Shown here piece after piece: positions 5,486 to 6,675 of a stretch of 6,675 nucleotides of DNA (its first letter is position 1; every line of letters starts with the position of its first letter). Position numbers and translations under genes: made by a program. The notes under the pieces were generated by a model. That model was not told the origin of the DNA. It did no database searches and worked only from the letters and a program-made list of their open reading frames with translations. The stretch comes from DASUAS01 sp036271015 (lineage in GTDB: Bacteria > Actinomycetota > Acidimicrobiia > IMCC26256 > DASPTH01), in NCBI GenBank assembly GCA_036271015.1, contig DATBBL010000344.1, positions 1 through 6,675 on the forward strand, given 5' to 3'.

Positions 5486-6675
5486 GGACGTCGCGGAACG
5501 GGATGTTCTTGTCGGCGGTGTGCTCCCGCGGCATGCCGAGGACCCGCTCGCTGACGTTGTTGCGCGCCATCTCGGTGGTGCCGCCGCCGATGCCCGACGT
5601 CTGGCGTTCGAGGAAGTTGAAGCCCTCCTCCGCCCACGGGTCGTCGGGGAGCGTGGCCGCAGCGGCGGGCCCGGCGAGCTCCAGCGCGATGGTGTTGTTG
5701 CGCTGGTGCACGACGGCGGTCATCAGCCGGGCGATCGCGGCACTGTTCTCCGGGAACACGCCCGCACCCATGCCGGCGGCGATGCGCTCGGACAGCGCGG
5801 CCCTCGCCGATCGCAGCATCGTGGCCTCGCCGATCAGCTCGAGGGTGCGCGGCTCGTCGAGGTGACCGGTCGCGTCGGCCAGCTCGACCAGCGGGTCACG
5901 GCCGTCGGTCGCCCGGCGGGGCTCCATGGTCCCGGTCACGTACGGCGACCCGCCGCCCATGGCGTTCTTCTCGTGGAACATCCAGCGGGTGCCGACGGTC
6001 CAGCCCTGGTCGACGTCGCCGACGCGGTCGGAGTCGGGCACGCGGAGGTCGGTGATGAACTCCTGGCAGAACTCCTTGGAGCCGTTGATCATCTCGATCC
6101 GGTGCAGCTCGATGCCGGGCTGGTGGATCTTGATGATGAACACGCTGAGCCCACGGTGCTTGGGCACGTCCCAGTTGGTGCGCAACAGGCACAGGCCGTA
6201 GTCGGAGAACCACGCGCCGGTCGTCCAGATCTTGGAGCCGTTCACCACCCACTCGTCGCCGTCCCGCACCGCGGTGGTCAACGCGGCCGCGACGTCCGAA
6301 CCCCCACTGGGCTCGGAGAGGAACTGCATCCAGATCTCCTCGCCCTTGAGGATGGCGGGGATGTGCCGCTGCTTCTGTGCCTCGGTGCCGAACTCGAGCA
6401 GGACCGCGGCACACGGCACGAACGTGGGGACCTGGAGGATCCGCGGGATCGCGTACCCGACCGTCTCCTCGTTGAGCGCCCGCTGGTGCGCGGGCGTCAG
6501 CCCGAGGCCCCCGTACTCCTTCGGGAAGCAGACTCCGGCGAAGCCACCGTCGTAGAGCATGCGCTGGAGCTCACGCGCCCGCGCGATGTCCTCGAGCTCC
6601 TTCTCGTCGGTCGCCGCGGCCCGCAGCAGCATCTCGTTGCCTTCGTCGGGCGGGAAGTTCTCCTTCAGCCAGGCG
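5463..6675 (-). CDS. Acyl-CoA dehydrogenase, FadE-like (N-terminus beyond window edge)
   Basis: This is an FAD-dependent enzyme that makes the alpha-beta double bond in acyl-CoA esters. The frame stays open to base 6675. Fourteen codons before the internal ATG at 6632 read AWLKENFPPDEGNE, a typical ACAD N-terminal helix, so that ATG is not the start. About 403 residues are visible and only some 20 are probably missing. Numbering from that Met: the N-terminal helical domain is about 1-100. The flavin/substrate motif QFLSEPSGGSD is at 103-113, and WVVNGSKIWTTGA is at 128-140. The C-terminal domain ends in GIGGGTTEMARNNVSERVLGMPRE (347-370). The MCAD-type catalytic Glu (YEGT) is replaced by Gly there. 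Glu221 (FHEKN) is the likely base, by analogy with isovaleryl- and long-chain acyl-CoA dehydrogenases. The substrate is unknown. The gene converges on the transporter cluster. Confidence 0.93.
   Translation of the reverse strand, partial: AWLKENFPPDEGNEMLLRAAATDEKELEDIARARELQRMLYDGGFAGVCFPKEYGGLGLTPAHQRALNEETVGYAIPRILQVPTFVPCAAVLLEFGTEAQKQRHIPAILKGEEIWMQFLSEPSGGSDVAAALTTAVRDGDEWVVNGSKIWTTGAWFSDYGLCLLRTNWDVPKHRGLSVFIIKIHQPGIELHRIEMINGSKEFCQEFITDLRVPDSDRVGDVDQGWTVGTRWMFHEKNAMGGGSPYVTGTMEPRRATDGRDPLVELADATGHLDEPRTLELIGEATMLRSARAALSERIAAGMGAGVFPENSAAIARLMTAVVHQRNNTIALELAGPAAAATLPDDPWAEEGFNFLERQTSGIGGGTTEMARNNVSERVLGMPREHTADKNIPFRDVPKGPPGN

Noticed and set aside
3899..5554. 551-codon plus-strand frame across the second binding-protein gene (a similar one lies at 2526-4040)
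   Set aside because: It is an Arg-rich frame-shifted shadow with no motifs, and it runs through both the stop and the terminator of the real gene.
1..6675. tRNA, rRNA, CRISPR array, insertion sequence, riboswitch or phage genes
   Set aside because: No cloverleaf, regularly spaced repeats with spacers, transposase motif or recognisable aptamer was found. The only repeats are the livG-livF spacer and the binding-protein duplication.

Overview
The window is GC-rich, densely coded chromosomal DNA, most likely from an actinobacterium. Third codon positions are almost all G or C, the leucine/isoleucine/valine-type (Liv) transporter genes are of the actinobacterial kind, and the Thr/Ala/Pro-rich protein tails also fit. 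A member of the Acidimicrobiia is plausible, but that placement is inference. I see no tRNA, rRNA, CRISPR array, transposase, integrase or phage gene.

Layout, left to right. (1) Positions 1-690 hold the 3' part of a LivM-type inner-membrane permease whose start lies outside the window. (2) Positions 687-1541 encode a LivG-type ATPase that overlaps the permease by an ATGA stop/start. (3) Positions 1542-1626 are an odd 85-base spacer of hairpins and GAGCG-type repeats. It carries a 30-codon mini-ORF joined to both neighbours by ATGA overlaps. (4) Positions 1627-2433 encode a LivF-type ATPase. (5) Positions 2434-2610 are intergenic, with a large bulged hairpin and a promoter-like leader. (6) Positions 2611-3942 encode a secreted type-1 solute-binding protein. 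(7) Positions 3943-4103 are intergenic, with a perfect 12-bp-stem hairpin and a second copy of the leader. (8) Positions 4104-5426 encode a second, clearly paralogous solute-binding protein. (9) Positions 5443-5485 form an 18-bp-stem hairpin between convergent genes. (10) Positions 5463-6675, on the minus strand, encode an acyl-CoA dehydrogenase whose N-terminus lies beyond the right edge.

Genes 1-3 together with the two binding proteins make a branched-chain amino acid/amide-type ABC importer. The binding proteins capture the ligand outside the membrane, LivM (with LivH, presumably upstream or fused) forms the channel, and LivG/LivF hydrolyse ATP. Having two binding proteins suggests one translocator serving two related ligands, or one ligand under two conditions. 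The ligand cannot be read from sequence. The acyl-CoA dehydrogenase is convergent with the cluster and so is not in the same operon.

The genes themselves are ordinary. The parts worth a second look are the livG-livF spacer, the binding-protein duplication that includes its leader (period 1,490 bases), the absence of a lipobox in both binding proteins, and the convergent terminator with a stop codon in its loop. I found no convincing new multi-gene system.
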